A stretch of 24,545 nucleotides of DNA. It comes from Mucilaginibacter sp. (lineage in GTDB: Bacteria; Bacteroidota; Bacteroidia; Sphingobacteriales; Sphingobacteriaceae). Location: positions 1 through 24,545 of the forward strand of contig JAQBNY010000187.1 of NCBI GenBank assembly GCA_028288315.1. Direction: 5' to 3'. A program made the position numbers and the translations under genes. Positions 14,787-23,436 of the stretch are shown here, piece by piece. Below the pieces are notes generated by a model. That model had not been told where the DNA came from. It did not search any database and saw only the letters and a list, made by a program, of their open reading frames with translations. Numbering within the stretch: position 1 is the stretch's first letter; each line of letters starts with the position of its first letter.

Positions 14787-16223
14787 TTAAAACTCCGCGT
14801 TCTTTGGATATCTTGGGAAAGGGATAACATCACGAATATTACCCATACCGGTAACAAACAGCACCAAACGTTCAAAGCCTAAACCAAAGCCGGCATGCGG
14901 GCAAGTGCCAAACCTGCGGGTATCCAAGTACCACCAAAGCTCATCTTTAGGAATGCCCATCTCGTCCATACGGCGTTCCAGGTTTTCCAGTCTTTCTTCA
15001 CGTTGCGAGCCACCTATTATTTCGCCAATGCCCGGGAACAGGATGTCCATAGCGGCAACGGTTTTGCCATCGTCGTTTTGGCGCATGTAGAAAGATTTTA
15101 TCTCTTTAGGGTAATCCGTAAGGATAACCGGTTTTTTAAAGTGTTTCTCTACCAAATAGCGCTCATGTTCTGATTGCAGGTCGGTTCCCCAGCCTTCAAC
15201 AGGGTATTGAAACTTCTTCTTTTTATTTGGAGTTGATTCTTTTAATATATCAATAGCCTCGGTATAAGTAAGGTGCTCAAAGTCATTATCTAAACAAAAT
15301 TGCAGCTTCTCTAACAGCGCCAGTTCAGAGCGTTCTTGTTGTGGCTTTTGTTTTTCTTCGTCAAGCAAACGCTGGTTTAAAAACTCAAGATCTTCTTTGT
15401 TCTTATCTAAAGCATATTTGATAACATATTTCAAAAGTGCTTCGGCCAGGTCGGCATTGTCTTTCAAGTCATAAAAAGCCATCTCCGGCTCAATCATCCA
15501 AAACTCGGCAAGGTGGCGGGTTGTGTTTGAATTTTCTGCACGAAATGTTGGTCCAAAAGTATAAATATCGCTCAGCGCCATAGCACCCAGCTCACCTTCC
15601 AACTGGCCGGATACGGTTAGGTTGGTAGATTTGCCAAAGAAATCTTGCTTATAATCAACCTCGCCGGTATCAGTACGGGGTACATTGCCCAAATCAAAGT
15701 TGGTTACATGGAAAGCTTCACCGGCACCCTCTGCATCAGATTGTGTGATAACAGGTGTGTGCAGGTAGATAAAACCACGGTCCTGTAAAAATTGATGCAC
15801 TGCAAATGACAATGTATTACGCACCCTGAAGATTGCGCCAAAAGTATTGGTACGGAAACGCAGATGTGCATTCTCCCGCAAAAACTCTAAAGTTTGTTTT
15901 TTTGGTTGTAAAGGGAATTCCTCCGGATTAGAATCACCCAGTATTTCAATTTCAGTAGCAATAACTTCAACAGTTTGGCCCTGCCCTAAAGATGGGGCCA
16001 ATGTTCCGCTGATGCTTACCGCTGCGCCAAAGGTTATACGTTTCAATAAAGCCGGATCGGTGTTTTCAAAATCAACAACAATTTGCAGATTGTTATTGGT
16101 TGAGCCATCATTTAAAGCAATAAAACGATTTTGACGAAATGCACGTACCCATCCTTTTACCGTAATATCTCCATCGGTTCTCCCGCTTTCTAATAATGCT
16201 TTAATTTTAATTCGCTGGCTCAT
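14787..16223 (-). CDS. asnS: asparaginyl-tRNA synthetase
   Basis: AsnRS charges tRNA(Asn) with asparagine. The 478-aa protein has an N-terminal OB-fold anticodon domain (VKGWVRAFRQNRFIALNDGS, 22-41) and a class IIb catalytic domain starting near 125, with motif 2 FRAENSNTTRHLAEFWMIE (227-245) and motif 3 GFGLGFERLVLF (445-456). Residues 173-215 hold the insertion (NFDLGNVPRTDTGEVDYKQDFFGKST) seen in AsnRS of this phylum, and another variable segment occupies 270-310. The end DVIPFPRYPKNAEF is characteristic of AsnRS rather than AspRS. It is transcribed from a TATTTTTG promoter (16249-16242) and stands downstream of a separate lipoprotein gene. Confidence 0.96.
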   Translation of the reverse strand: MSQRIKIKALLESGRTDGDITVKGWVRAFRQNRFIALNDGSTNNNLQIVVDFENTDPALLKRITFGAAVSISGTLAPSLGQGQTVEVIATEIEILGDSNPEEFPLQPKKQTLEFLRENAHLRFRTNTFGAIFRVRNTLSFAVHQFLQDRGFIYLHTPVITQSDAEGAGEAFHVTNFDLGNVPRTDTGEVDYKQDFFGKSTNLTVSGQLEGELGAMALSDIYTFGPTFRAENSNTTRHLAEFWMIEPEMAFYDLKDNADLAEALLKYVIKYALDKNKEDLEFLNQRLLDEEKQKPQQERSELALLEKLQFCLDNDFEHLTYTEAIDILKESTPNKKKKFQYPVEGWGTDLQSEHERYLVEKHFKKPVILTDYPKEIKSFYMRQNDDGKTVAAMDILFPGIGEIIGGSQREERLENLERRMDEMGIPKDELWWYLDTRRFGTCPHAGFGLGFERLVLFVTGMGNIRDVIPFPRYPKNAEF

Positions 16224-16241
16224 ACAATATTATTTGAGCGG

Positions 16242-16249
16242 CAAAAATA
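16242..16249 (-). promoter_or_regulatory. -7 element of the asnS promoter
   Basis: On the minus strand TATTTTTG matches TAnnTTTG and lies 18 bases before the asnS ATG. The -33 box is not convincing. Confidence 0.4.
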
Positions 16250-16302
16250 CAATTATTTGCTAAAACATGTGAGCCGTAAACCAATACTTTGGGCATTATG
16301 TA

Positions 16303-16791
16303 TTATCGCGGTAGGGCAATAACAAACTGCCCATTAGTAAATTTAACGCTGTCCGGGTAAATGCTTGATGCAGTTGGGAAGGTCCTTTTTAAATTAAGTG
16401 TGAACTTCCCACCTATAATCTGGTTTATAGAATCGTAAGCGGTAACCTCAACTGAGCTGCCAATAGCAGTTCCCAGGTTGTAACGGCTTACCGTATCACT
16501 ACCTATCACCTGATAGTACTTAGATTGATTACCGCTTAAAGCATAAACGCCTTTGCCGTTAAATTTAAAACGCATACGTAAGCCTGCGTCATTACTTACG
16601 CCAAAAACGGAAATTGAATCGGTGCCAATTTTAGCCGAGCCCGGGTAAGCGTAAACATTTACTCCGTTCTTTTGGGCAATAAAATATGGGTCATAATAAA
16701 CATTGCAGCATTTGTTGTTATTGTTGTTTTTTAAACAAGCGGTTAACAATAAAGGCAGTGCTGCCAGGATAATTAAAGAAAACTTTTTCAT
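16303..16791 (-). CDS. small lipoprotein, unknown function
   Basis: A 162-aa protein with a lipoprotein signal (MKKFSLIILAALPLLLTAC, lipobox LTAC, lipidated C19), followed by an Asn run (NNNNN, 22-26) and a Cys pair C28-C29. The mature part is a predicted beta-rich domain; its pattern YNLGTAIGSSVEVTAYDS then GGKFTLNLKRTF resembles the DUF6252-type lipoproteins of Bacteroidota (tentative). It is probably anchored in the inner or outer membrane facing the periplasm. I cannot name its role. The spacer to the EamA gene (16792-17015, 224 bases) holds the EamA promoter; none was found for this gene. Confidence 0.75.
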   Translation of the reverse strand: MKKFSLIILAALPLLLTACLKNNNNNKCCNVYYDPYFIAQKNGVNVYAYPGSAKIGTDSISVFGVSNDAGLRMRFKFNGKGVYALSGNQSKYYQVIGSDTVSRYNLGTAIGSSVEVTAYDSINQIIGGKFTLNLKRTFPTASSIYPDSVKFTNGQFVIALPR

Positions 16792-16990
16792 AACAGTGTT
16801 TTTTATACATTACGATATAAGTTTAACCATTGATACAGCGGCTGTTGAAAATTATCGCATTGATTAACTGTGAGTTTCATTAAATTGGGATAATGCAACT
16901 TAATTATTTAACAAAAGAACTTTATTGCCTGTTTGGTTAAATAAACAATATGTTAATTTAAATTCCTGTAATTTAGGTTCATACTTTAGT

Positions 16991-16998
16991 TAAGTTTG
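16991..16998 (+). promoter_or_regulatory. -7 element of the EamA transporter promoter
   Basis: TAAGTTTG matches TAnnTTTG and is followed by CAGC, as in several other promoters here. It ends 17 bases before the ATG at 17016. No good -33 TTTG is visible at 17-23 bases upstream. Confidence 0.4.
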
Positions 16999-17015
16999 CA
17001 GCTTAATAAATTTTA

Positions 17016-17879
17016 ATGAATCCAAAGCTTAGCCTTGCCATAGGTATTTTGTGTATATCGTTTTCGCCCATATTTGTTAAGCTTGCCGGTACATCACCTT
17101 TAGGTGCGGCATTTTACAGGGTGTTTGTTGCCTGGCTTTGTTTAGTGCCTTATTGCATCATTAAAAACAAATTGCGGGTAAGCAGGAAACAGCTTGCCAT
17201 CGCTTTAATTGCCGGTGTAGTGTTCGCGGCTGATGTAGCCGTTTGGAATATGTCGTTATTAAAAATAAGCGCTACGGTATCAACCCTTATAGCTAACCTT
17301 GCGCCGGTTTGGGTTGGGTTAATGAGTTTTGTGCTTTTCAAGAAACGTTCGGGCAGGTTATTCTGGATGGGTACCTGCATAGCAATTGCAGGCATGGTAA
17401 TACTGGTGGGTTATCAACATATTTTACATCTTGAGTTTAATGCAGGTATATTATTGGCAACACTGGCCAGCATGTTTTACGCCGGATATATCATGATAAC
17501 CAAAAATATTATGGCCGGTATTAATGTTTTTACCTTTATGTTTTACAGTATGTTAGGCGCCGCAGCATTCCTGCTTTTGATAAGTATTTTTATTGGTAAT
17601 AACATAGTTGATTTTCCTTTGCGTGTTTGGCTGTGTTTTATTGGTATGGGATTGCTATGCCAGTTGGTTGGATGGCTTACCATAAACTATTCATTAAGGT
17701 ATTTGGAGAGCACCAAAGTGGCTATTGCCTTATTAAGCCAAACTGTATTTGCCTGTTTACTGGCTGTATTCCTTTTAAATGAAAAGCTGGAAGTAAAAGA
17801 GATTGTAGGCAGTATGATTGTACTGGGCGGGATTGCGATAACATTTTTGAAGATATCACCCCAGCCATCTCTAAGGTAG
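17016..17879 (+). CDS. EamA (DMT superfamily) transporter
   Basis: A 287-aa integral membrane protein made of two EamA repeats, about ten membrane helices (for example 4-23, 34-49, 58-77, 84-103, 118-136, 142-160, 168-190, 205-225, 232-252, 259-279). The first repeat opens with FSPIFVKLAGTSPLGAAFYRV and SATVSTLIANLAPVWVGLMS; the second has SMFYAGYIMITKN and YSLRYLESTKVAIALLSQTVFACLLAVFLLNEKL. These are standard for drug/metabolite exporters of the RhaT/YdcZ/EamA type. The substrate is unknown. It is a single gene with its own promoter. Confidence 0.9.
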   Translation: MNPKLSLAIGILCISFSPIFVKLAGTSPLGAAFYRVFVAWLCLVPYCIIKNKLRVSRKQLAIALIAGVVFAADVAVWNMSLLKISATVSTLIANLAPVWVGLMSFVLFKKRSGRLFWMGTCIAIAGMVILVGYQHILHLEFNAGILLATLASMFYAGYIMITKNIMAGINVFTFMFYSMLGAAAFLLLISIFIGNNIVDFPLRVWLCFIGMGLLCQLVGWLTINYSLRYLESTKVAIALLSQTVFACLLAVFLLNEKLEVKEIVGSMIVLGGIAITFLKISPQPSLR

Positions 17880-18001
17880 AGCGTGTAAAGATCATTTTTT
17901 TATTGTGTTTTATGTCCTTCCTTACAGATGATTGGGTGGGACTTTCGCCATGTAATTAGATTTTTTATATATTTAAACAACAAGTTAAGCCGTTTAACAT
18001 T

Positions 18002-18009
18002 TACTTTTG
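18002..18009 (+). promoter_or_regulatory. -7 element of the dnaG operon promoter
   Basis: TACTTTTG is an exact TAnnTTTG match ending 20 bases before the dnaG ATG, with the CAGC that also follows the rlmD and EamA boxes. The -33 position reads GTTAAG, a weak match. Confidence 0.45.
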
Positions 18010-18029
18010 CAGCTGCACATTTTTAATAC

Positions 18030-19961
18030 ATGATCACCAAACCCACCATAGACCGTATAATGGAAGCCACAGATATTGTGGAGGTGATAGGCGAGTTTGT
18101 GCAGTTAAAAAAACGCGGAGCCAACTATATAGGGCTTTCGCCGTTTGCAAATGAACGTACACCATCGTTCACAGTATCGCCGGTTAAGGGTATTTTTAAA
18201 GACTTTTCGACAGGTAAAGGCGGCAGCGCCATCACCTTTTTGATGGAACTGGAAAAATTCACGTACCCTGAAGCGCTGAAATGGCTGGCTAAAAAGTACA
18301 GCATTGAGGTTGAGGAAACTGTAGAATCATCAGAAAATAAAGAAGAAGATAACCGCCGCGAAAGCCTAATGATAGTTAGCGGATTCGCGGCTAAATATTT
18401 TCATGAAACCATGCTGGAGACTGATGAGGGTAAAAACATCGGACTAAGTTATTTTAAAGAGCGTGGTTTTAATAACGAAACAATAAAGAAGTTTGAGCTG
18501 GGTTACTCGCCAGATCAATGGGAAGCTTTTACCGGTGAGGCTTTAAAGCAAGGTTACCAGGAAGCGTTTTTAGTAGATAGCGGCTTATCTGTTAAGCGGG
18601 ACAATGGCTCATTGTATGATCGTTACCGCGGCCGGGTTATGTTCCCTATACATAGCTTTACAGGCAGGGTGATAGCCTTTGGCGGGCGTACACTAAAAAG
18701 TGACAAGAATGTTCCAAAATATGTCAACTCGCCCGAGTCGGACATTTACCATAAATCAAACGTTTTATACGGTTTGTATTTTGCCAAAAAGGCAATCCGA
18801 GAGGAAGATAATTGCTATTTGGTAGAAGGTTATGCTGATGTGCTTTCTGTTCACCAGGCAGGTATTGAGAATGTGGTGGCATCATCCGGCACATCATTAA
18901 CTGCCGAACAAATAAAGCTGATAGGCAGGTTCACCCAAAATATTACCATACTCTATGATGGCGACGCCGCGGGTATAAAGGCATCATTGCGGGGACTGGA
19001 TATGATACTGGAGGCAGGCCTGAACGTTAAAGTTGTGCTTTTCCCTGATGGGCATGACCCAGACTCGTATGTGCAGAAATTTGGTACAAGCGCATTCAAA
19101 AAACACGTTGATGATAATAAAAAGGATTTCATCCTGTTTAAAACCAGTATCCTTTTAAAAGAAGCAGGTAACGACCCGATAAGGAAATCGGAAGTGATAC
19201 GGGAGATAGTAGAAAGTATTGCCAAGATCCCTGATTCTATAAAAGCGTCGGTTTTTATTAAGGAATGTAGCTATATATTACAGATTGATGAGCGTGCCTT
19301 GCTTACCGAACTGAACAAAATGCGGCAGGCTAAAGCCAAAAAAGATCATCAGCAACAGCAGCAAACGCCAAGGCAGCAACAAATGCCGGATGAGCCACAC
19401 TTTTTTGATGAGCCAATAGTTGAGGTAGCAAAAGATGAGTCATCGCAGGAAAAAGAAATTATCCGCCTGTTGTTACTGTACGGTAATAAAATGATTGATT
19501 GGGATGGTATAGCTAATACCTACATAGGCCCTTTTATGATAGCTGAGCTAAGCGATGTGGAATTTGAGGACACTACCTGTAAGCAATTCATGGAGATATA
19601 CCGGCAGGAGGTAGAGAACGGTGTGCTTCCCGAGGAACAGCATTTTATTCATCACCGGGATAAAGGTATAGTTGATTTGGTAGTTAACTTAATTGCTACA
19701 AAATATACCCTGAGTGAGAACTGGTACGAAATGCACAAAATAATGGTGCCAGATGAACAGGCAAATATGAAAGCTACAATACTGGGAGCAATATTCCACC
19801 TTAAAAAGCAAAAGGTGGGCAAAATATTGGAAGGCTTGCGTAAAGAATTGCAAACCACACCAGCTGAGGCCGATCAGGAAATATTGCTGAACCAATACAT
19901 GCATATGAAAAAGGTAGAGAAAACTATTTCTGATTATTTAGGTTCGGTAATATTAAAGTAA
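18030..19961 (+). CDS. dnaG: DNA primase DnaG with altered zinc-finger residues
   Basis: DnaG makes the RNA primers for DNA replication. The 643-aa protein has the N-terminal CHC2 zinc-binding domain, the catalytic core with TOPRIM, and a C-terminal helicase-binding region. In the CHC2 domain the alignment C-x2-H-x17-C-x2-C falls on S37, A40, D58 and T61, within GLSPFANERTPSF and KDFSTGKGG, so all four zinc ligands are replaced. The TOPRIM motifs are intact: EGYADVL (E266), the DGDAAG acid pair (310-315) and HDPD (341-344). RYRGRVMFPI precedes them. Residues 430-460 form a Gln-rich linker (HQQQQQTPRQQQ) between core and helicase-interaction domain. The gene leads an operon; its stop overlaps the yraN start (TAATG). 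Confidence 0.95.
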   Translation: MITKPTIDRIMEATDIVEVIGEFVQLKKRGANYIGLSPFANERTPSFTVSPVKGIFKDFSTGKGGSAITFLMELEKFTYPEALKWLAKKYSIEVEETVESSENKEEDNRRESLMIVSGFAAKYFHETMLETDEGKNIGLSYFKERGFNNETIKKFELGYSPDQWEAFTGEALKQGYQEAFLVDSGLSVKRDNGSLYDRYRGRVMFPIHSFTGRVIAFGGRTLKSDKNVPKYVNSPESDIYHKSNVLYGLYFAKKAIREEDNCYLVEGYADVLSVHQAGIENVVASSGTSLTAEQIKLIGRFTQNITILYDGDAAGIKASLRGLDMILEAGLNVKVVLFPDGHDPDSYVQKFGTSAFKKHVDDNKKDFILFKTSILLKEAGNDPIRKSEVIREIVESIAKIPDSIKASVFIKECSYILQIDERALLTELNKMRQAKAKKDHQQQQQTPRQQQMPDEPHFFDEPIVEVAKDESSQEKEIIRLLLLYGNKMIDWDGIANTYIGPFMIAELSDVEFEDTTCKQFMEIYRQEVENGVLPEEQHFIHHRDKGIVDLVVNLIATKYTLSENWYEMHKIMVPDEQANMKATILGAIFHLKKQKVGKILEGLRKELQTTPAEADQEILLNQYMHMKKVEKTISDYLGSVILK

Positions 19962-20329
19962 TGGCTATCCATAACGACCTGGGCCGCAAAGGCGAAGCAT
20001 TAGCCAAAGCACATTTAGAAGTAGCCGGGTATGAGATAATGGACGAGAATTGGGTTTTTGGTAAAGCCGAGATTGATTTGGTAGCCTACAAAGCAGGGAT
20101 AATAATTTTTACAGAGGTAAAAACCCGTACGGGCAACGGCTTTGGCGAGCCGGAAGATTTTGTAGATGCCCGCAAACAAAAACTGCTGGTACAGGCAGCC
20201 GATGAATATATTTATTTAATGAACCACCAGGGAGACGTGCGTTTTGATATAATATCCGTACTTTTTGACCGGAATAATAACTATAAACTGAAACATATTG
20301 AAGATGCCTTTTGGCCTTCAACTATTTAA
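19961..20329 (+). CDS. YraN family UPF0102 nuclease-fold protein
   Basis: A 122-aa protein with the UPF0102/YraN pattern: GRKGEALAKAHLEVAGYEIMDENWV, then the PD-(D/E)xK-like site E37-x-D39 ... E52-V-K54 in GKAEIDLVAYKAGIIIFTEVKTR. The family has a restriction-endonuclease-like fold and is often near DNA metabolism or ribosomal genes; its role is unsettled. The catalytic D, E and K are all present, so nuclease activity is possible. It overlaps dnaG by one base, suggesting coupled expression, and is followed after only three bases by the cyclotransferase gene. Confidence 0.88.
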   Translation: MAIHNDLGRKGEALAKAHLEVAGYEIMDENWVFGKAEIDLVAYKAGIIIFTEVKTRTGNGFGEPEDFVDARKQKLLVQAADEYIYLMNHQGDVRFDIISVLFDRNNNYKLKHIEDAFWPSTI

Positions 20330-20332
20330 AAC

Positions 20333-21421
20333 ATGAATAAAAAGATAGCGTTTTTTGCATTGATAGCCCTGCTGATATACAGCTGTAAAAATAATGATAA
20401 TCAAACCGGAAGCATTACAATTAGTCCGGATGCAGGTACTACTTACAAAGCCGGTGATGTGATCAGTACTAAAGTAACCCTGCCGGCTGAAATTAAAGCC
20501 GACTCCATTGTTTACCTGCTTGATTCAACTCGGGTAGCTTCTACAAAAGATTCAGCGGCAGTAAATATTAAAACAGATACCATTGCTTTAGGCGCAAGGG
20601 TTATCACTGGCAGAATTTACCAGGCAGGTAAAAGCCAGGATGTAACCACTAACATTGTTCTGCTTGCAGCAAAAGCACCCGAACAATTAACCTATCAGGT
20701 TGTAAAAACCTTTCCGCACGATACCAGTATTTACGTTGAAGCTTTGTCTTTTGAAAATGGATCATTCTATGAAAGTAGTGGCGGTTATCTTGATCCCCCG
20801 CCCGGAATGGAAAAAGATGGGCAGTCATTTTTGGCTAAAACGGATCTTGCAACGGGTAGAATAATAAAAAAGAAACTGGTTAACCCAAAAGTATTTGCCG
20901 AAGGGATGGCGGTTATCGGAAACAAAATTGTTCAGCTTACCTGGAAAGAGAAAATTGGGTACGTATATGATAAAAACAGCTTTGAGTTGTTAAGTACTTT
21001 TAACAATAATGTAGGTGTTGATGGTTGGGGTATGTGCTTTGACGGCACAAAGATATACATGGATGATAGTACTAACCGCATATGGTTTTTAGATAAGGAC
21101 AATTATCGTTCAATAGGTTATATTGATGTATATGATGATAAAGGTGCTATTGACTCGTTGAATGAACTGGAATACATTGACGGAAAGATATATGCCAACG
21201 TATATCAAAAAGATTATATATTGGTAATTGATCCTAAAACAGGTGTTGTTTTGCAAAAGATAGATATGAGTAACTTATACCCCAAAAGTGCACATTACGA
21301 AGGTTTTGACGATGGCAACAACGTACTAAACGGCATAGCGTATGATAAGGCTACCAATAGCATATTTGTAACCGGCAAAAAGTGGCCGAAGCTGTATCAG
21401 ATAAAGTTTGTGAAAAAGTAA
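20333..21421 (+). CDS. glutaminyl-peptide cyclotransferase lipoprotein (beta-propeller type)
   Basis: Predicted to turn N-terminal Gln of exported peptides into pyroglutamate, in the periplasm or at the outer surface. The 362 aa begin with a lipoprotein signal, IALLIYSC (C18), in which Tyr at -2 is unusual. An Ig-like region (about 25-120) precedes a five-bladed propeller from about 125. Recognised motifs of the plant/bacterial cyclotransferase family are ALSFENGSFYESSGGY, KVFAEGMAVIGNKIVQLTWKEK, LNELEYIDGKIYANVY and VLNGIAYDKATNSIFVTGKKWPKLY. The gene follows yraN after three bases and completes the dnaG-led run. A palindromic repeat lies after the stop. Confidence 0.87.
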   Translation: MNKKIAFFALIALLIYSCKNNDNQTGSITISPDAGTTYKAGDVISTKVTLPAEIKADSIVYLLDSTRVASTKDSAAVNIKTDTIALGARVITGRIYQAGKSQDVTTNIVLLAAKAPEQLTYQVVKTFPHDTSIYVEALSFENGSFYESSGGYLDPPPGMEKDGQSFLAKTDLATGRIIKKKLVNPKVFAEGMAVIGNKIVQLTWKEKIGYVYDKNSFELLSTFNNNVGVDGWGMCFDGTKIYMDDSTNRIWFLDKDNYRSIGYIDVYDDKGAIDSLNELEYIDGKIYANVYQKDYILVIDPKTGVVLQKIDMSNLYPKSAHYEGFDDGNNVLNGIAYDKATNSIFVTGKKWPKLYQIKFVKK

Positions 21422-21435
21422 GAAACAGTACAAAA

Positions 21436-21732
21436 TGTCATTGCGAGATTTAAAATCCGTTTGGCATCTGAAGGGGAAATGATATTTGCTGGGTCATCCT
21501 GAGCTTGTCGAAGGACGTGCGCAATGACCCACCTCGCAATGCTTCGACAAGCTCAGCATGACCCATATAACCAAATATGTCATGGGTAGCGATAACGCGG
21601 GACAACCGACCGTAGGGGGCTCATTAATTCCATTAAGAAAAATAAAAATTATTAATAATCTCGTAGCCAATGCATGACCGATTTGCATACGACGAGATTG
21701 CCGCGTCGTTTCACTCCCCTACAGCAATGACA
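21436..21732. repeat. 297-bp composite palindromic repeat, copy A
   Basis: The element is bounded by TGTCATTGC (21436-21444) and GCAATGACA (21724-21732), perfect 9-base terminal inverted repeats. Its left 159 bases (21436-21594) recur at 24051-24209. Inside is a hairpin with 23-base arms (21491-21513 and 21542-21564) that differ at one base, around a 28-base loop; the arms contain CTGAGCTTGTCGAAG. A second hairpin, AATCTCGT/ACGAGATT, lies at 21657-21699. It fills nearly all of the 332-base gap between the convergent cyclotransferase and araC genes. The CTGAGCTTGTCGAAG word is familiar from dispersed REP-like repeats of many bacteria. Confidence 0.8.
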
Positions 21733-21753
21733 TTATTGGAAGATATTTTAATT

Positions 21754-22725
21754 TTACGCCGCCTTATTATATTTATTCCGGTACTCTACCGGCGATAGCC
21801 CGGTTATCTTTTTAAATATAGTACGGAAAGCTTTGGTATCGGTATAGCCAACAGTATACATTACTTCATTTACATTCTTACGGCCGCTTTCCAGTTGCTT
21901 TTTGGCAGCTTCTATCTTTACTCTCTGTATGTACTCTACAGGCGTATTATTGGTAGCCTTTTTAAAGCGGCGTTCAAAATGGCGTTTACCAATAGCATAT
22001 TTCATGGCCAGGTCTTCTACTGATATTCTTTCGGCTATGTTGGCTTCAATAAATTCCTGTGCTTTCTTTATGGGTTCGTCTTCGTGGGTTTTCTGGCCGT
22101 TAAACATTATAAACGGCGATTGGCTCTTACGGTCTATTTCCAGCGCGTAAACTTTTGAGGCTATGATAGCCATTTCTCTGCCGGCATATTTTTCAACCAG
22201 GTACAAAAGCAGGTTCCAGTATGATGTTGCCCCCCCGCTGGAATATAAGCCCAGTTGCTGGGTTACAATCCGGTCATCAACCAAGGTTACTTCGGGGAAC
22301 ATCTCGCGAAATTGTTCGGCAAAGAGCCAGTGCGTTGAACACTCTTTGCCATTTAATAAGCTTGTAGCCGCGAGTAAGAACGCCCCAACGCAAAGGCTGG
22401 CCACTTCGGCACCCTGATAATACTGTTTAACTATCCACGGAATAAACTCTTCATTCTTTTTTATGGCAATCCTCATATCGCCGCCCATTGCTGGAATAAT
22501 GATCAGGTCGGTTTTTGATATATTGCTGATCAGCTCATTAGTATGAACAGAAAATAAACCGCTGTGCAGTTTAACGTCTTTAGACAGGCCAACCAGTTGT
22601 ACTTTAAACAAAGGTGGTTTGCCCGCTGCCTCTAAAAATTCATTTATTCCTGTAAATATAATACGCGGGTCGGCAATGCTGGCCAAAACAGCGTCGTTGG
22701 TGATAAGGATGGATACATGTTTCAT
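21754..22725 (-). CDS. GlxA-type AraC family transcriptional regulator
   Basis: A 323-aa regulator with an N-terminal DJ-1/PfpI-like glutamine-amidotransferase-fold domain (1-180) and a C-terminal AraC DNA-binding domain (about 220-320). The N part shows the nucleophile-elbow pattern EVASLCVGAFLLAATSLLNG (C112) and THW (131-133). The C part has two helix-turn-helix units, ERISVEDLAMKYAIGKRHFERRFKK and NVNEVMYTVGYTDTKAFRTIFKKITGLSPVEYRNKY. Such regulators sense an unknown small molecule or stress and usually control the neighbouring genes. The divergent reductase pair across a 135-base spacer is the natural target. The spacer contains a TACATTTG promoter for the reductases. Confidence 0.88.
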   Translation of the reverse strand: MKHVSILITNDAVLASIADPRIIFTGINEFLEAAGKPPLFKVQLVGLSKDVKLHSGLFSVHTNELISNISKTDLIIIPAMGGDMRIAIKKNEEFIPWIVKQYYQGAEVASLCVGAFLLAATSLLNGKECSTHWLFAEQFREMFPEVTLVDDRIVTQQLGLYSSGGATSYWNLLLYLVEKYAGREMAIIASKVYALEIDRKSQSPFIMFNGQKTHEDEPIKKAQEFIEANIAERISVEDLAMKYAIGKRHFERRFKKATNNTPVEYIQRVKIEAAKKQLESGRKNVNEVMYTVGYTDTKAFRTIFKKITGLSPVEYRNKYNKAA

Positions 22726-22824
22726 ATCAGGTGTTCAATTGGTTAGTAAATTTAAACAACAAAAAAGTCGTAAACAACCCCAAATAAGTCCCTTTTGCAC
22801 CGTATGTGATTTATGAGCTTGCTA

Positions 22825-22832
22825 TACATTTG
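22825..22832 (+). promoter_or_regulatory. -7 element for the DHFR-like pair
   Basis: TACATTTG matches TAnnTTTG in the araC-DHFR spacer, 28 bases before the first ATG. A good -33 is not seen at 17-23 bases, which would fit a promoter that needs the activator. The best TTTG lies 27 bases upstream. Confidence 0.4.
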
Positions 22833-22860
22833 TATCAGCAATAAAACTATATAATTAGAT

Positions 22861-23427
22861 ATGAGAAAATTAAAATTACAGATGCAGGTTAGCCTTGATG
22901 GTTTTATAGCCGGCCCCAATAATGAAATGGATTGGATGACCTGGAACTGGGACAACAAATTAAATGAATACGTACAAGAACTGACAAAGCCTATAGACTG
23001 CATTATACTTGGCCGTGTGCTGGCAGAAGGTTTTATCCCCGTTTGGAAAGAGCGCGCCGCAGAGAAAGAAGCCGATTCCTTTACTCACAAAATGGTGGAT
23101 ACACCAAAAGTTGTTTTCACTAAAACAATAAAAGATAACCCATGGGAAAATACTAACCTGGCAACCGGCGACCTTACCGACGAGATTAACAAGTTAAAAA
23201 ATGAGCAAGGCGGAGACATAATAGCTTATGGCGGCGCCCGCTTTGTATCGTCATTAATAAAAAATAATCTTATTGATGAGTACCACCTTTTTGTAAACCC
23301 TGTTGCTATTGGCAAAGGTAAGCCCATATACCAGGAACTGGATAGTAAGCTGAACCTTAAACTAATAAAAGCCACTCCCTTTGAATGTGGGATAACAGTG
23401 CTTTGTTATAAGCCTGCGGCTGAATAA
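22861..23427 (+). CDS. dihydrofolate reductase family protein (RibD C-terminal-like), copy 1
   Basis: A 188-aa protein of the RibD-C/DHFR-like family. It has the N-terminal strand LQMQVSLDGFIAGPNNEMDW, the CIILGRV strand-loop, and the dinucleotide/phosphate segment DIIAYGGARFVSSLIKNNLIDEYHLFVNPVAIGKGKPIY. The fold uses NADPH to reduce a pterin or pyrimidine-like substrate, but stand-alone members have no known substrate. It is not the essential folA gene, since the folate-binding residues of FolA are not recognisable. It is probably co-transcribed with the next paralogue, 9 bases downstream, and divergent from the AraC regulator. Confidence 0.88.
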   Translation: MRKLKLQMQVSLDGFIAGPNNEMDWMTWNWDNKLNEYVQELTKPIDCIILGRVLAEGFIPVWKERAAEKEADSFTHKMVDTPKVVFTKTIKDNPWENTNLATGDLTDEINKLKNEQGGDIIAYGGARFVSSLIKNNLIDEYHLFVNPVAIGKGKPIYQELDSKLNLKLIKATPFECGITVLCYKPAAE

Positions 23428-23436
23428 ACGGTTACA

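Noticed and set aside
17880..18029. A terminator or small gene between EamA and dnaG
   Set aside because: The 150 bases have a T-run but no stem before it, and no credible frame; only the dnaG promoter is supported.
21494..21688. 64-aa minus-strand frame after the cyclotransferase gene
   Set aside because: Its sequence (VMLSLSKH, RPSTSSG) is the usual spurious translation of the CTGAGCTTGTCGAAG repeat.
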